From positions 479,006 to 543,005 of the forward strand of contig NZ_JAAZQL010000001.1 of assembly GCF_012275515.1 (NCBI RefSeq): a DNA stretch of 64,000 nucleotides, given 5' to 3'. The first letter of the stretch is position 1; the number at the start of each line of letters is the position of its first letter. Of this stretch, positions 1 through 8,398 are shown piece after piece. This stretch comes from Novosphingobium sp. SG707. Its GTDB lineage: Bacteria; Pseudomonadota; Alphaproteobacteria; Sphingomonadales; Sphingomonadaceae. The notes under the pieces were generated by a model. It was not told the origin of the DNA. It saw only the letters and a list, made by a program, of their open reading frames with translations, and searched no databases. Made by a program: the position numbers and the translations under genes.

Positions 1-1149
1 ATCCGCCGCCCTGCTCTCATACCAATGCTGCAATTCGTCCGCGATGTCGGCGGCGGTGCCTGCGATGGAGCGGCTGGTGCGCCCCGCCGCCACGCGCCGC
101 GCCAATTCGGCAATCGAGAGATTCTCGCGCCGCGCAAGGCCGACCACCTGCTCCCATGTCGATTGTGACATCGTGCTTTGCGGCACATCGGGCAGGGGGC
201 CATCGGGATCATGGCCCGAGAGATCAAAATTGCCCAGCAGCCCTTCCAGCTTGCCGATGGCGACGGGTGTGGGGATCAGCGCGTCCAGCTCGCGCTGGAT
301 GGCCTGCGCTTCCTCACGCGTGGGGGCAACAATGGGCGTGATCGCGGCCATGATCTTCAGGCTTTCCGGCGCGCGCCCGATTTCGGCCAGCAGATCATGC
401 ATTTCGGCCCGAAAGGCGCGGGCCGTGTCGGGGCTGGGGTGGGATGTGAAGATCACCTCGGCATGGCGTGCGGCAAAGCGTTTGCCCGTGTCCGAGGCTC
501 CGGCCTGCACTAGAACGGGGTGTCCCTGCGGCCCGCGCGGCACGTTGAGCGGCCCGGCCACGGCGAAATGCTCGCCGCGATAATCGACCCCATGCAGGCG
601 CGCAGGATCGACATAGCGCCCGCTCGCCTTGTCAGCCACCATCGCGCCATCTTCCCAACTGTCCCACAGGCGCTTGGCGGCCTGCACAAACTCCTCGGCG
701 CGTTCATAGCGCTCGGTATGGCCGTAATGGGCGGCGCGGCCGAAATTATGCGCCTCATTCTCCATGGTCGAGGCCACCATGTTCCAGCCGATGCGCCCGC
801 CCGAAATATGGTCCATGCTGCTCAGGCGGCGGGCCAGTTCATAGGGCTGGCTGTAACTGGTCGAGGCAGTGCAGATGAAGCCGATCCGGCTGGTGGTGGC
901 GCAGAGATGGGCGATGATGCTGGCCGGGTCCAGCTTGGGCGTTTCCAGACAGGCGAAGGTCTCGGCGCTCTTGGCGGGCGGATATCCCACCGAATCGGCG
1001 ATGAACACCGCATCGAACAGGCCCCTTTCCGCCGCCGCCGCGCATTGCCGGAAATAGGCGATATCGGTCAGCGCATGGCTTTGCGCATCGGGGTGGCGCC
1101 ACCCGGCGATATGGCCGCCGGTCTGCATCAGGAAAGCAAGAAGTTTCAT
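1..1149 (-). CDS. NtaA/SnaA/DszA-type flavin-dependent monooxygenase (3' end cut by window edge)
   Basis: The frame stays open from an ATG at 1149 to the left edge, giving 383 codons; family members are usually about 440 residues, so roughly the last 50-60 residues are outside. The start MKLLAFLMQTGGHIAGWRHP, the segment ISGGRIGWNMVAS and a late GTAADIADELQHW stretch are typical of the luciferase-like (LLM) monooxygenases that use FMNH2 supplied by a separate reductase. Known members act on nitrilotriacetate, sulfur heterocycles or long-chain compounds, so the substrate cannot be named. No flavin reductase is visible. The gene diverges from the SDR/MFS/hydrolase operon across a gap with operator-like repeats. 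Confidence 0.88.
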   Translation of the reverse strand, partial: MKLLAFLMQTGGHIAGWRHPDAQSHALTDIAYFRQCAAAAERGLFDAVFIADSVGYPPAKSAETFACLETPKLDPASIIAHLCATTSRIGFICTASTSYSQPYELARRLSSMDHISGGRIGWNMVASTMENEAHNFGRAAHYGHTERYERAEEFVQAAKRLWDSWEDGAMVADKASGRYVDPARLHGVDYRGEHFAVAGPLNVPRGPQGHPVLVQAGASDTGKRFAARHAEVIFTSHPSPDTARAFRAEMHDLLAEIGRAPESLKIMAAITPIVAPTREEAQAIQRELDALIPTPVAIGKLEGLLGNFDLSGHDPDGPLPDVPQSTMSQSTWEQVVGLARRENLSIAELARRVAAGRTSRSIAGTAADIADELQHWYESRAAD

Positions 1150-1202
1150 AGGGAGTGATTATGTTGTGCATTTTTGTGCATGCGATAAATCCCCATGAAA
1201 TG

Positions 1203-1215
1203 TCCGACTATCGGA
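1203..1215. promoter_or_regulatory. 13-bp palindrome TCCGACTATCGGA (region 1 motif, site 1)
   Basis: Perfect 5-bp arms around a 3-base centre, lying between the divergent monooxygenase and SDR genes. It matches the 13-mer seen in the other promoter gaps of region 1. The same gap holds TGTGCA or TGCACA at 1165, 1175, 1243, 1255 and 1336, the first pair as direct repeats 10 bp apart. Confidence 0.5.
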
Positions 1216-1383
1216 ATTTTTCAGCGCGACGCCTTGATAAGATGTGCAAGAAATTGTGCAAGTGAGTGAATGGCGTATCGCCTGATCTCCTGCCGGATGG
1301 AGTGCAGGGGAAAAGGCGATGCGGCGTGCAAGGGCTGCACATGGGTGCATCTGCCATGCGCGCGGTTGGAAAGGGCGGATTCT

Positions 1384-2064
1384 ATGCCGGATAAAAGAGT
1401 GCTGATCACCGGGGCGGGCGGCGCTCTGGGCATGGCCACGATGGCGCGCTTGACCGCGCAGGGCTGGCGGGTGGCGCCGGTGGCGGGGCGTCATGGCGCG
1501 CCCGATGCGCCCGGTTGGTTCGGCCCGGTCGATCTGGCCGATCGCGATGCCGCCGCGCAGGTGGTGGCACAGGCGGCGCGCGCGCTGGGCGGGCTGGACG
1601 GCGTGGTGCATCTGGCCGGGGGCTTTGCCATGCAGCGCCTGCTGGAATGCACGCCGCAGGACTGGCGCGCGATGCAGGCGGGCAATGTCGAAAGCCTGAT
1701 CGCGGTGGTGCAGGCCGCCGTGCCGCATATGGCCGAGGGCGGGGCGATTGTCGCGGTGGGCGGCATGGCGGCGGCGCGCGCGGGGGCGGGGATGGCGGCC
1801 TATGCCTCGGCCAAATCCGCCGTTTTGCGCGTGGTCGAGGCGCTTGGCGTCGAACTGGCCCCGCGTGGCATTCGCGCCAATGCGGTGCTGCCGGGCGTAA
1901 TCGACACGCCCGCCAACCGTCGCGACATGCCCCGCGCCGATCCGGCCAGATGGACCCATCCCAACGCGATTGCCGATGTCATCGCCTTTCTGCTCAGCCC
2001 GCAATCGCGCGCGATCAATGGCGCGGGCGTTCCGGTCAACAATCCCGCCGGATCTGCGGCATGA
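1384..2064 (+). CDS. Short-chain dehydrogenase/reductase (SDR), catalytic Ser apparently replaced
   Basis: 226-residue SDR with the dinucleotide-binding motif TGAGGALG at residues 9-16 and YASAK with Tyr140 and Lys144. In classical SDRs the catalytic serine sits 13 residues before the Tyr; here that position (127, in AVGGMAA) is glycine. The start at 1384 is chosen because homology begins at MPDKRVLITG and a GGAAAGGG-like ribosome site precedes it; an upstream extension to 1270 carries no SDR sequence. The stop overlaps the MFS start as ATGA, so this is the first gene of a three-gene operon. The reaction is probably oxidation or reduction of a carbonyl/alcohol, or a non-classical role if the serine loss matters. 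Confidence 0.85.
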   Translation: MPDKRVLITGAGGALGMATMARLTAQGWRVAPVAGRHGAPDAPGWFGPVDLADRDAAAQVVAQAARALGGLDGVVHLAGGFAMQRLLECTPQDWRAMQAGNVESLIAVVQAAVPHMAEGGAIVAVGGMAAARAGAGMAAYASAKSAVLRVVEALGVELAPRGIRANAVLPGVIDTPANRRDMPRADPARWTHPNAIADVIAFLLSPQSRAINGAGVPVNNPAGSAA

Positions 2065-3326
2065 AGCCTTGGCGCGCGTGGAGCGCGGTGCTGATCCTGT
2101 GCATCGCGCAGGTGGTTTCGACGGTGGATCGCGGGATGCTGGCGCTGGTGGTCGATCCGGTGCGGCGCGATCTGGCGATTGGCGAGGTGGATATTGCCCT
2201 GTTGCAAGGCTTTGCCTTTGCGGTCTTTTATGTTTCGGTGGGGCTGCCGCTCGGCTATGTCGCGGATCGGGTCAACCGGCGGCGTCTGCTGTTCGGCGGC
2301 ATTCTGGTGTGGAGCGCGGGCACCATCGCCTGCGGTTTGGCGCAGACATTTGCGCAGATGTTCCTCGCCCGGCTGGTGATCGGCGTGGGCGAGGCGGTGC
2401 TGGGCCCCTGCGCGGTGGGCATGATCGGCGAGATGTTTGCCCCCGACCGGCGCGGGCGGCCCATGGCGCTCTATGTGCTGGGCAGCATGGTGGCCTATGG
2501 CCTTGGTTCGATGGCCGCCGGCGCGGTGCTTCAGGCAGGCGCGGCGGGCGGTTTTGCCGGATGGCCTGGGATCGCGGATCTGGCGCCGTGGCGGATCGCC
2601 TTTGTGCTGATGGGGCTGGCGGGGCTGCCGGTGGCGCTGCTGCTGCTTTCCATTGCCCAGACGCGGCGCGCGAATAGCGCGCAGCCGCTCAGCCTGCCCT
2701 TTGCCGACATGGCGGCGCGGCGCGGGGTGCTGCTGCCGCTCTATGGCGCGGTGGCGCTGTTTGCGATGGGAGCGGCGGCGGCCTCGGGCTGGGGCGCGGC
2801 TTTGCTGAGCCGGGCCTATCATTATACCCCCGCCGATGTGGGCAAGCAATTGGGCGTGGCGCAGTTGGTCTGTTCGCTGATCGGGGCGGGATTGGCGGCG
2901 GTGATCGTCGACCGGGTGGCGCGCCGGGGCGGTACGGTCGCCAAGCTGCGGATGAGCGCTCTGCTGGCGCTGCTGACCATCCCGGCCTGCATGGGCTTTG
3001 TCAGCCAGAGCGGCGCGGGCGCCTTGGCGATCACCGCCACGGTCATGGCGACGAGCGCGATCTATGGCACGACGATGCTCTCCATTCTGGCCGAGGCGGT
3101 GCCGGTGGAGGCGCGCGGGCTGGCGGTTGCGCTTTATGCCTTTGTGATGACGATGATCGGCGGCTCGCTGGGGCCGTTGGCCGTGGCGACGCTGACCGAG
3201 CGGGTGTTTGCCGATCCGGCCCGTGTGGGCTGGTCGATGGCGCTGGTGGGCGGGGTTGCCCTGTCCCTTTCGGCCTTGCTGGCGGCGGTGGCCGCGCGGG
3301 CGCAGGAGAAATTGGATGCTTGTTGA
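2061..3326 (+). CDS. MFS transporter
   Basis: 421-residue, strongly hydrophobic protein with about 12 membrane segments. The loop 2-3 signature GYVADRVNRRRLL and the motif VIGVGEAVLGPC resemble spinster-like and aromatic-acid or exuconate-type MFS carriers. It starts inside the SDR stop codon and ends 11 nt inside the hydrolase gene, so the three are translationally coupled. It probably moves the cluster's substrate or a breakdown product across the inner membrane; the substrate is not visible from sequence. Confidence 0.87.
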   Translation: MKPWRAWSAVLILCIAQVVSTVDRGMLALVVDPVRRDLAIGEVDIALLQGFAFAVFYVSVGLPLGYVADRVNRRRLLFGGILVWSAGTIACGLAQTFAQMFLARLVIGVGEAVLGPCAVGMIGEMFAPDRRGRPMALYVLGSMVAYGLGSMAAGAVLQAGAAGGFAGWPGIADLAPWRIAFVLMGLAGLPVALLLLSIAQTRRANSAQPLSLPFADMAARRGVLLPLYGAVALFAMGAAAASGWGAALLSRAYHYTPADVGKQLGVAQLVCSLIGAGLAAVIVDRVARRGGTVAKLRMSALLALLTIPACMGFVSQSGAGALAITATVMATSAIYGTTMLSILAEAVPVEARGLAVALYAFVMTMIGGSLGPLAVATLTERVFADPARVGWSMALVGGVALSLSALLAAVAARAQEKLDAC

Positions 3327-4131
3327 AAAAGCCTATGCGCCCAGCCGTTTCGGCCAGTTGCATTACCGGATTGTTTGCCCGGATGGACCGGTGACACAGC
3401 CGCCCTTGCTGGTGCTGCATCAAACGCCCAGCAATTCCTATGAATGGATGCCGATCCTGCCGCTGCTGGCGCGGGGGCGGGTGGTGATTGCGCCCGACAC
3501 GCCCGGTTATGGCATGAGCGATGCGCCGCCCGAGCCTGCCTCGATCCCCGATTTTGCGGGGGTGATGGTCGATCTGATCGACCATCTGGCCGCGCGCGGA
3601 GAGATCGCGGGCGGGAATTTTGATGTGATGGGCGCGCATACCGGCTCGATCATCGCGACCGAACTGGCGGTCCGCCTGCCTGATCGTGTGCGGCGCTTGG
3701 TGCTGTTCGGTCTGGCCGCCTATCCCGAGCATGAGCGCGAGCGGCGACTGGCGCTGCTTTTGGAGAAATTCCCGCGTCCCGGCGCTGATCTTGCCCATGT
3801 CGAACAGCTCTGGGCGATCTTTGGCGAGTTGGGCGATGCGCGCATGACCAGCGAACAGCGCCATATGGCGATGGCGGAATGTCTGCGGCTGGGTGCGCGG
3901 ATGCCGTGGGGCTATATTGGCGTCTATCGCTATGATTTCCTTGGGGCGCTGGCGCGGGTGGAGCAACAGGCGCTGGTCATCAACGCGCAGGATGATCTCT
4001 GGGAGGTGACGCAGCAGGTGGCCCCGGTGCTGCGCCATGGGCGGCTGTGGCCTTTGCCGGGGCGGGCGCATGGGTTTCTGGCCTTTGACGCGGCCGAAAT
4101 TGCGCCCGATATCCTCGGCTTTCTCAACTGA
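3316..4131 (+). CDS. Alpha/beta-hydrolase fold protein with His at the nucleophile position
   Basis: 271 residues with alpha/beta-hydrolase landmarks: HQTPSNSYEW (oxyanion region), PDTPGYGMSD, a nucleophile-elbow segment at 106-110 reading GAHTG, an acid region INAQDDLWE and a late GRAHGF histidine. The usual G-x-S-x-G serine is histidine 108, so ordinary serine-esterase chemistry is doubtful. As I recall, some relatives of this group also carry a GxHTG elbow, so this may be a subfamily trait and not damage. The gene overlaps the MFS gene by 11 nt and overlaps the convergent cupin gene by 8 nt. Confidence 0.82.
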   Translation: MLVEKAYAPSRFGQLHYRIVCPDGPVTQPPLLVLHQTPSNSYEWMPILPLLARGRVVIAPDTPGYGMSDAPPEPASIPDFAGVMVDLIDHLAARGEIAGGNFDVMGAHTGSIIATELAVRLPDRVRRLVLFGLAAYPEHERERRLALLLEKFPRPGADLAHVEQLWAIFGELGDARMTSEQRHMAMAECLRLGARMPWGYIGVYRYDFLGALARVEQQALVINAQDDLWEVTQQVAPVLRHGRLWPLPGRAHGFLAFDAAEIAPDILGFLN

Positions 4132-4525
4132 TCGCAGCGGCCTCCTGCCTCAACCTTGCCTCGGTTGGCGCGTCAAAGGCGATGCCGATCACCGCGCAGG
4201 GCTGCTCCAGCGGATAGGAGCGATGGCCGCGCCCCACCGTGTCCAGCATGACCAGCATATCACCGGGGCGCAGCACGCGCCGCGCCCCATCGCCCGCCTC
4301 GATCGCCCATGATCCGCGCAGCACGATCGACAGGCCCGCCATGGCCGAATTGTGCCACTCGCCATAGCCCTCGCCGGTCCCTTGCGTGATGCCCCATCCG
4401 GTGGCGCCCGAGATGCCTTCCCAAAGACCGGCCTGTGTTTTGCGGCAGAGCGCCAGCGGCAGGTCGAGCAGGCGCGATCCGCCGTCGGCTGTGGGCATGA
4501 TCGCGACGGCCTGATAGGCGCTCAT
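4124..4525 (-). CDS. Cupin-domain protein (cytoplasmic form)
   Basis: 133-residue single-domain cupin without a signal peptide. The C-terminal half contains LRPGDMLVMLDTVGRGHRS, closely resembling segments in the signal-bearing cupin just upstream and in the cupin fused to the MFS carrier at 12733-14613. Its ATG overlaps the stop of the upstream cupin (ATGA), so the two are co-translated. Small cupins of this type bind metal and often act as isomerases, dioxygenases or binding proteins; the exact reaction is unknown. The reading frame continues upstream inside the neighbouring cupin gene, but the coupled start at 4525 is the sensible one. Confidence 0.78.
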   Translation of the reverse strand: MSAYQAVAIMPTADGGSRLLDLPLALCRKTQAGLWEGISGATGWGITQGTGEGYGEWHNSAMAGLSIVLRGSWAIEAGDGARRVLRPGDMLVMLDTVGRGHRSYPLEQPCAVIGIAFDAPTEARLRQEAAAIS

Positions 4526-5112
4526 CGAAACCACAGCCTGTCGCGCTCGCTGCTGTCGATTGCGGGGCATAGCGCCTTGGGCATCTGCACCGAGGCCATG
4601 AACGAACCCTGCGGCCCGGCGCGCGAGATATGGCCCTTGCCGCTGCAATCCTCGGCCATGGCGATGTCGCCATGGCGCAATTCGTGGAATGATCCGTCCT
4701 CCATCCCGATCAGCATCGTGCCGAAAATCGGGATCAACAGGGTCGGCTGGTTGGCGACATGAAAGCTGAAACCGGCGTTGGGCGCGGTGCCGCCGATGGA
4801 GACGCGCTCGGCCTCGCGGCGCAGGAACAGCGCGATTTCGCCCATGGCGGGGGCGTTGACGGGCAGGCTCTCGATCCGGCTCTTGCCGTCCGGTGCGGTG
4901 TAGAGGTGGAAGGCGCGGGCAAACCACGGGATCGGCCCTGTGCCATGGAAATCGAGGGGGAAGGGCGGCGGGCTTGGCGCCGGGGCCTGCGCGGCGAGCG
5001 GGGCGGCAAGGGGAGTGGCCATTCCGGCCAGAATCAGATGGCGCATCAGGGCGCGGCGCGGGGGGCTGGGTGGCGGGCTGAGCGGGGTGCTGGGCGGTGA
5101 ATTATCGGGCAT
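4522..5112 (-). CDS. Exported cupin-like protein with Tat-like leader
   Basis: 196 residues. After a proline/serine-rich start comes RRALMRHLILAGMATPLAA, a leader with twin arginines and a hydrophobic core ending near AAQ, which suggests export. The mature part is a cupin-like domain with LRHGDIAMAEDCSGKGHIS, the same motif as the other two cupins of the region. ATG at 5112 is preceded by AAAGGA at good spacing. It is the first gene of a two-cupin operon that diverges from the TonB receptor. A periplasmic site would let it act on the receptor's ligand before inner-membrane uptake. Confidence 0.75.
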   Translation of the reverse strand: MPDNSPPSTPLSPPPSPPRRALMRHLILAGMATPLAAPLAAQAPAPSPPPFPLDFHGTGPIPWFARAFHLYTAPDGKSRIESLPVNAPAMGEIALFLRREAERVSIGGTAPNAGFSFHVANQPTLLIPIFGTMLIGMEDGSFHELRHGDIAMAEDCSGKGHISRAGPQGSFMASVQMPKALCPAIDSSERDRLWFR

Positions 5113-5177
5113 GCGGGCATCCTTTCTTGCAAGAGGAATGCATTGATGTGCATCATCCTTGCGGTTCCAAGATGCGG

Positions 5178-5200
5178 GTCGGACCCATCCGACAGGCGGA
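5178..5200. promoter_or_regulatory. Overlapping palindromes, region 1 motif site 2
   Basis: GTCGGACCCATCCGAC (5178-5193) has 6-bp arms, and the 13-mer TCCGACAGGCGGA (5188-5200) overlaps its right arm. The 13-mer is identical to the reverse complement of the site at 9634-9646. The GTCGG-N6-CCGAC geometry recurs at 15510-15525. Confidence 0.5.
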
Positions 5201-5307
5201 TTTATGGCCGAGAAATGACGGAAATAGCGCGCTTCATGACCGGGCGATCCGCCGCTATGCCCATCGTCTTGGGCGATTTTGCACAGATCCGGCGCACTGA
5301 TCCATCA

Positions 5308-5320
5308 TCCGACAGGCGAA
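5308..5320. promoter_or_regulatory. Region 1 motif site 3 (TCCGACAGGCGAA)
   Basis: Differs from the site at 5188-5200 by one base and lies 120 bp downstream of it in the same orientation, in the upstream region of the TonB receptor. Confidence 0.45.
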
Positions 5321-5556
5321 TAGGCCCCACATCGTGCATCGGGAAAACGGATGGTGGTGCAAGTTTTGCCCATCCAAGGCGCAGGCATGTGCACATTCGT
5401 TCATGATGCCCACCTGCGCCGGGATGCCAACGGGCGAGCATAACGCCCGGCCAAACAGCACCAATGCCGGGGCGAAACGCAGGACCGCCCCACACAATTT
5501 TCCGGGATGAAAGCTGCCGCCCTGCATAGGGTGGCTTGAAATGAGGGGTTATCACC

Positions 5557-8061
5557 ATGATGCGTTACCCACGACCGATCCGTTCTCTCTCCATCTACCA
5601 TCTGGCCGCCTCCGCGCTGGCGATGGGCGCCACACTGGCCGCCGCAGGCCCGGCCCGGGCTGCTGAACCGGCCGCCGCCGATGCCGCCAATGATCTGGGC
5701 GCCATCACCGTGACCGCGCGCAAGCGGTCCGAGGATATTCTGAAAGTTCCCGTCACCGTGACGGCCCTGACCGCTGCGGCACTGGAACAGCGCGGCATCG
5801 TTTCGATCACCGATTTGGCCAGTTCGACGCCGGGGGTCAATGTCAACAACAACTCGTCGGGCCATGCCGACCGTTCGTTCCAGCAGATCGTGCTGCGCGG
5901 CTTCACACCCTCGACCACGCTGGCCACGACCACCTCGATGTTCATCGACGGCGTGCCGGTGTCCTCGCCTTCGCAGGTGACCTCGGTGTCCGATCCGGCG
6001 CAGGTTGATGTGGTGAAAGGTCCGCAAAGCGCCTATTACGGCCGCAACACCTTTGCCGGCGCGATCAACGTAACCACCAAGGAGCCGAAGGGCGAATGGG
6101 CGGGCTCAATGACCGGCATGGTCGGCACCCGCGCCAATTACCGGCTGCAAGGTACGGTCGAAGGGCCGATTATCGGCGACATGCTGACCTTTCGGGTGAC
6201 GGGCGAACGGTTTTCCAAGAACGGTTCGTGGCGCAATGCCTATGACGGCAGCACGCTGGGCGACCAGAAGACCACCACCGGCACCGCGCTGATCGTGTTC
6301 AAGCCGAGCCCCAAGCTGACCATGAAACTGTTCGGCATGATGAGCGAGGACCGCGATGGCGCGCCTGCCCAGACGCGCCTCTATGGCTATGACATCAAGA
6401 CGGCTTCCGGCGCGCTGGTGGCGGCCAATCAGTCCAACTGCACGCTCAATGGCAATTCGCGCGGGGTGCAGGGTTTTGGCAGCACGGTGTCCAACGCCTA
6501 TATCTGCGGCACGGTGCCGGGCCTGATCAATCCGATCTCGGCCAATACGGTCAACACCGACGCCATCAAGCAGTTCCTCGCGCTGACCTCGAACCGGGTC
6601 ATTCCGACCAGCGACAGCGTCGATGGCTATGGCCTGCTGCGCAAGAGCCAGCACGCGCATACGGCGGTCAATTACAAGATTTCCAGCGACCTGACCGCCG
6701 ATTTCCTGGCCGGGTATAACCGCGAGGTCTGGTCGACGCTGATCGATCTGGACGGGTTCGATTCCTCCGGTTTCCCCTCGACGACCAATCCCAAGGGATA
6801 TTACGATTTTCCCTATCTGGTCGAACGCCGCAACATGGACTGGTCGATGGAAGGGCGCCTGGCCTATAATCACGGTCCGCTGCGCGCGGTGGCCGGGGTC
6901 AGCTATCTGAAGGCCGACACATGGTCGGGCGGCGGCGGCGGCACGGGCGCGTTGACGGCATCGCTGCTGGTGCCGGGCGGCAAGAGCGAGAATCGCACCA
7001 CGGGCATGTTCTTCGGCCTGACCTATGATGTCCTGCCCAACCTCTCGGCCAGCATCGAGGGGCGCTATCAGATTGATACTTTGGGCGCCTATGCGCGTTC
7101 GGGCGGTCAGACCATCGCGTCGAGCGCCTTTATCCCGGCGGGCACCTATGCGGGCAATGCGTTGCTGGTGCAGCAGACCTACAAGAATTTCACCCCGCGC
7201 GCGATCGTCAACTGGCAGATCAATCCGCGCACCATGGTCTATGCTTCATGGGCCAAGGGCGTGAATCCGGCGCAGTTCAACACCACCATTCTGGCCCAGT
7301 CCGCCTCGGTTCAGGCCGCTGCTCTGGCCGCGGGGGGGCAATTGACCATCGCGCCAGAAAAGATCACCAATTACGAAATCGGCATGAAGGGCAAGGCGCT
7401 GGACGGTCGCCTGCGCTATACGGCGGCGGCCTATTATGCCCAGTGGCGCAATCAGATCAACGCGATCACCATCGTGGCCGCCGATCCCACCACCTCCACT
7501 GGCTTCACCTTCATCAACACCTCGGCCAATTCGGGTTCGGTCGATCTTTACGGTGTCGAGCTGGACACCAACTGGAAGGTCAGCGACCTGTTGAGCATCG
7601 AAGCCAGCGGTGCGATGAACGGAAGCGATATCAAATACTTCCGCAGCACGACCATCAGCCAGTTGACCGGCATCTATGACTTTTCCGGCAAGGAAATGAA
7701 ATATACGTCGAAATATTCGGCCAATATCGGCGTCATTCTGGGCGGTGACCTGAAGAATGTGGCCGATGGCAAGTGGTTCACCCGTCTCGACTGGAATTTC
7801 AAGTCGGGCATGTGGTCGAACGAGGCCAATATCGCCAAGACGCCGGACGCGCATAAGTTCAATCTGCACGCGGGCGTGTCCAAGGGACGGGTGGCTGTCG
7901 ATGTTTTCGTCAACAACCTGCTCAACGACAAGACCTACAACTCGCTCACCGACAATTATGTGCTGGACCCCAGCTTTGCCCATTCGGCCTATTTCTCGGC
8001 CCTTTTGGTGGGTCTGCCGGATCTGCGCACCTTCGGGCTTCAGGTGAAGGTCAAGATGTAA
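5557..8061 (+). CDS. TonB-dependent outer-membrane receptor
   Basis: 834 residues with a signal peptide ending near ARAAEP. A plug domain starts with the TonB-box-like ITVTARKRSEDILKVPVTVT, followed by ITDLASSTPGVNV and VDVVKGPQSAYYGRNTFAGAINV. The barrel ends in an aromatic-poor but typical C-terminal strand (FGLQVKVKM). It imports a ligand across the outer membrane using TonB energy; its place beside the cupin operon and catabolic genes suggests the ligand is the organic substrate of region 1, not iron. The start lies 8 nt after GAGGGG. A stem-loop (8070-8093) separates it from the downstream DUF1330 gene. Confidence 0.93.
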   Translation: MMRYPRPIRSLSIYHLAASALAMGATLAAAGPARAAEPAAADAANDLGAITVTARKRSEDILKVPVTVTALTAAALEQRGIVSITDLASSTPGVNVNNNSSGHADRSFQQIVLRGFTPSTTLATTTSMFIDGVPVSSPSQVTSVSDPAQVDVVKGPQSAYYGRNTFAGAINVTTKEPKGEWAGSMTGMVGTRANYRLQGTVEGPIIGDMLTFRVTGERFSKNGSWRNAYDGSTLGDQKTTTGTALIVFKPSPKLTMKLFGMMSEDRDGAPAQTRLYGYDIKTASGALVAANQSNCTLNGNSRGVQGFGSTVSNAYICGTVPGLINPISANTVNTDAIKQFLALTSNRVIPTSDSVDGYGLLRKSQHAHTAVNYKISSDLTADFLAGYNREVWSTLIDLDGFDSSGFPSTTNPKGYYDFPYLVERRNMDWSMEGRLAYNHGPLRAVAGVSYLKADTWSGGGGGTGALTASLLVPGGKSENRTTGMFFGLTYDVLPNLSASIEGRYQIDTLGAYARSGGQTIASSAFIPAGTYAGNALLVQQTYKNFTPRAIVNWQINPRTMVYASWAKGVNPAQFNTTILAQSASVQAAALAAGGQLTIAPEKITNYEIGMKGKALDGRLRYTAAAYYAQWRNQINAITIVAADPTTSTGFTFINTSANSGSVDLYGVELDTNWKVSDLLSIEASGAMNGSDIKYFRSTTISQLTGIYDFSGKEMKYTSKYSANIGVILGGDLKNVADGKWFTRLDWNFKSGMWSNEANIAKTPDAHKFNLHAGVSKGRVAVDVFVNNLLNDKTYNSLTDNYVLDPSFAHSAYFSALLVGLPDLRTFGLQVKVKM

Positions 8062-8069
8062 ACCTGTTC

Positions 8070-8093
8070 GGGGCGGGCCTTCGGGTTCGCCCC
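8070..8093 (+). repeat. Intercistronic stem-loop after the TonB receptor
   Basis: GGGGCG (8070-8075) pairs with CGCCCC (8088-8093). No T-run follows, so it looks more like an mRNA-end or processing structure than a full terminator. Similar stem-loops follow the other two TonB receptor genes. Confidence 0.45.
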
Positions 8094-8110
8094 ATTCCAG
8101 AGGAGGGCTT

Positions 8111-8398
8111 ATGCCTGCCTATATTGTCGCCACGGTCCGCGTGCATGATCGGGAAAAATTCGCCGAATATCTGAAGGCTGTGGCAGGCGTTGCCGAGACA
8201 TTCGGCGGCGAATATGTGCTGCGCGGCAAGGTGGCCGAGGTGCTCGAAGGCGATGTCGATCCTGCCGAACTGGTGGTGGTCCTGCGTTTTGCCGATGCGG
8301 AGCGCGCCCGCGCTTATGTCAATTCCCCGCAATATCTGGCGGGCAAGGCGCATCGCATCAACGGCGGCGGCGTGGTGGAATCGCGCCTCATCGCCTAA
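8111..8398 (+). CDS. DUF1330 family protein
   Basis: 95 residues matching the small ferredoxin-like alpha/beta barrel DUF1330 family: it starts MPAYIVATVRVHDREKFAEY and contains the typical FGGEYVLRG and SPQYL segments. The family has no firmly known reaction; members often sit in catabolic operons. A strong AGAGGAGG ribosome site precedes the ATG. It lies 49 nt after the TonB receptor, probably in the same transcript, and its stop overlaps the convergent LacI gene by 4 nt. Confidence 0.85.
   Translation: MPAYIVATVRVHDREKFAEYLKAVAGVAETFGGEYVLRGKVAEVLEGDVDPAELVVVLRFADAERARAYVNSPQYLAGKAHRINGGGVVESRLIA

Larger units (their letters stand above)
5113..5556. promoter_or_regulatory. Divergent regulatory gap of the TonB receptor and cupin operon
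   Basis: This 444-bp gap has no convincing gene. It holds two copies of the region 1 palindrome (5188-5200 and 5308-5320), a 16-bp inverted repeat overlapping the first, and TGTGCA or TGCACA at 5147 and 5388-5395. Around 5351-5375 there is a looser palindrome centred on GCAAGTTTTGC. A GAGGGG ribosome site precedes the receptor ATG at 5557. Confidence 0.6.

Noticed and set aside
4124..4927. A longer 267-codon version of the small cupin, suggesting a fusion or frameshift
   Set aside because: The extra N-terminal part lies inside the upstream cupin in another frame and has no family sequence. The ATGA overlap at 4522-4525 explains two separate genes.
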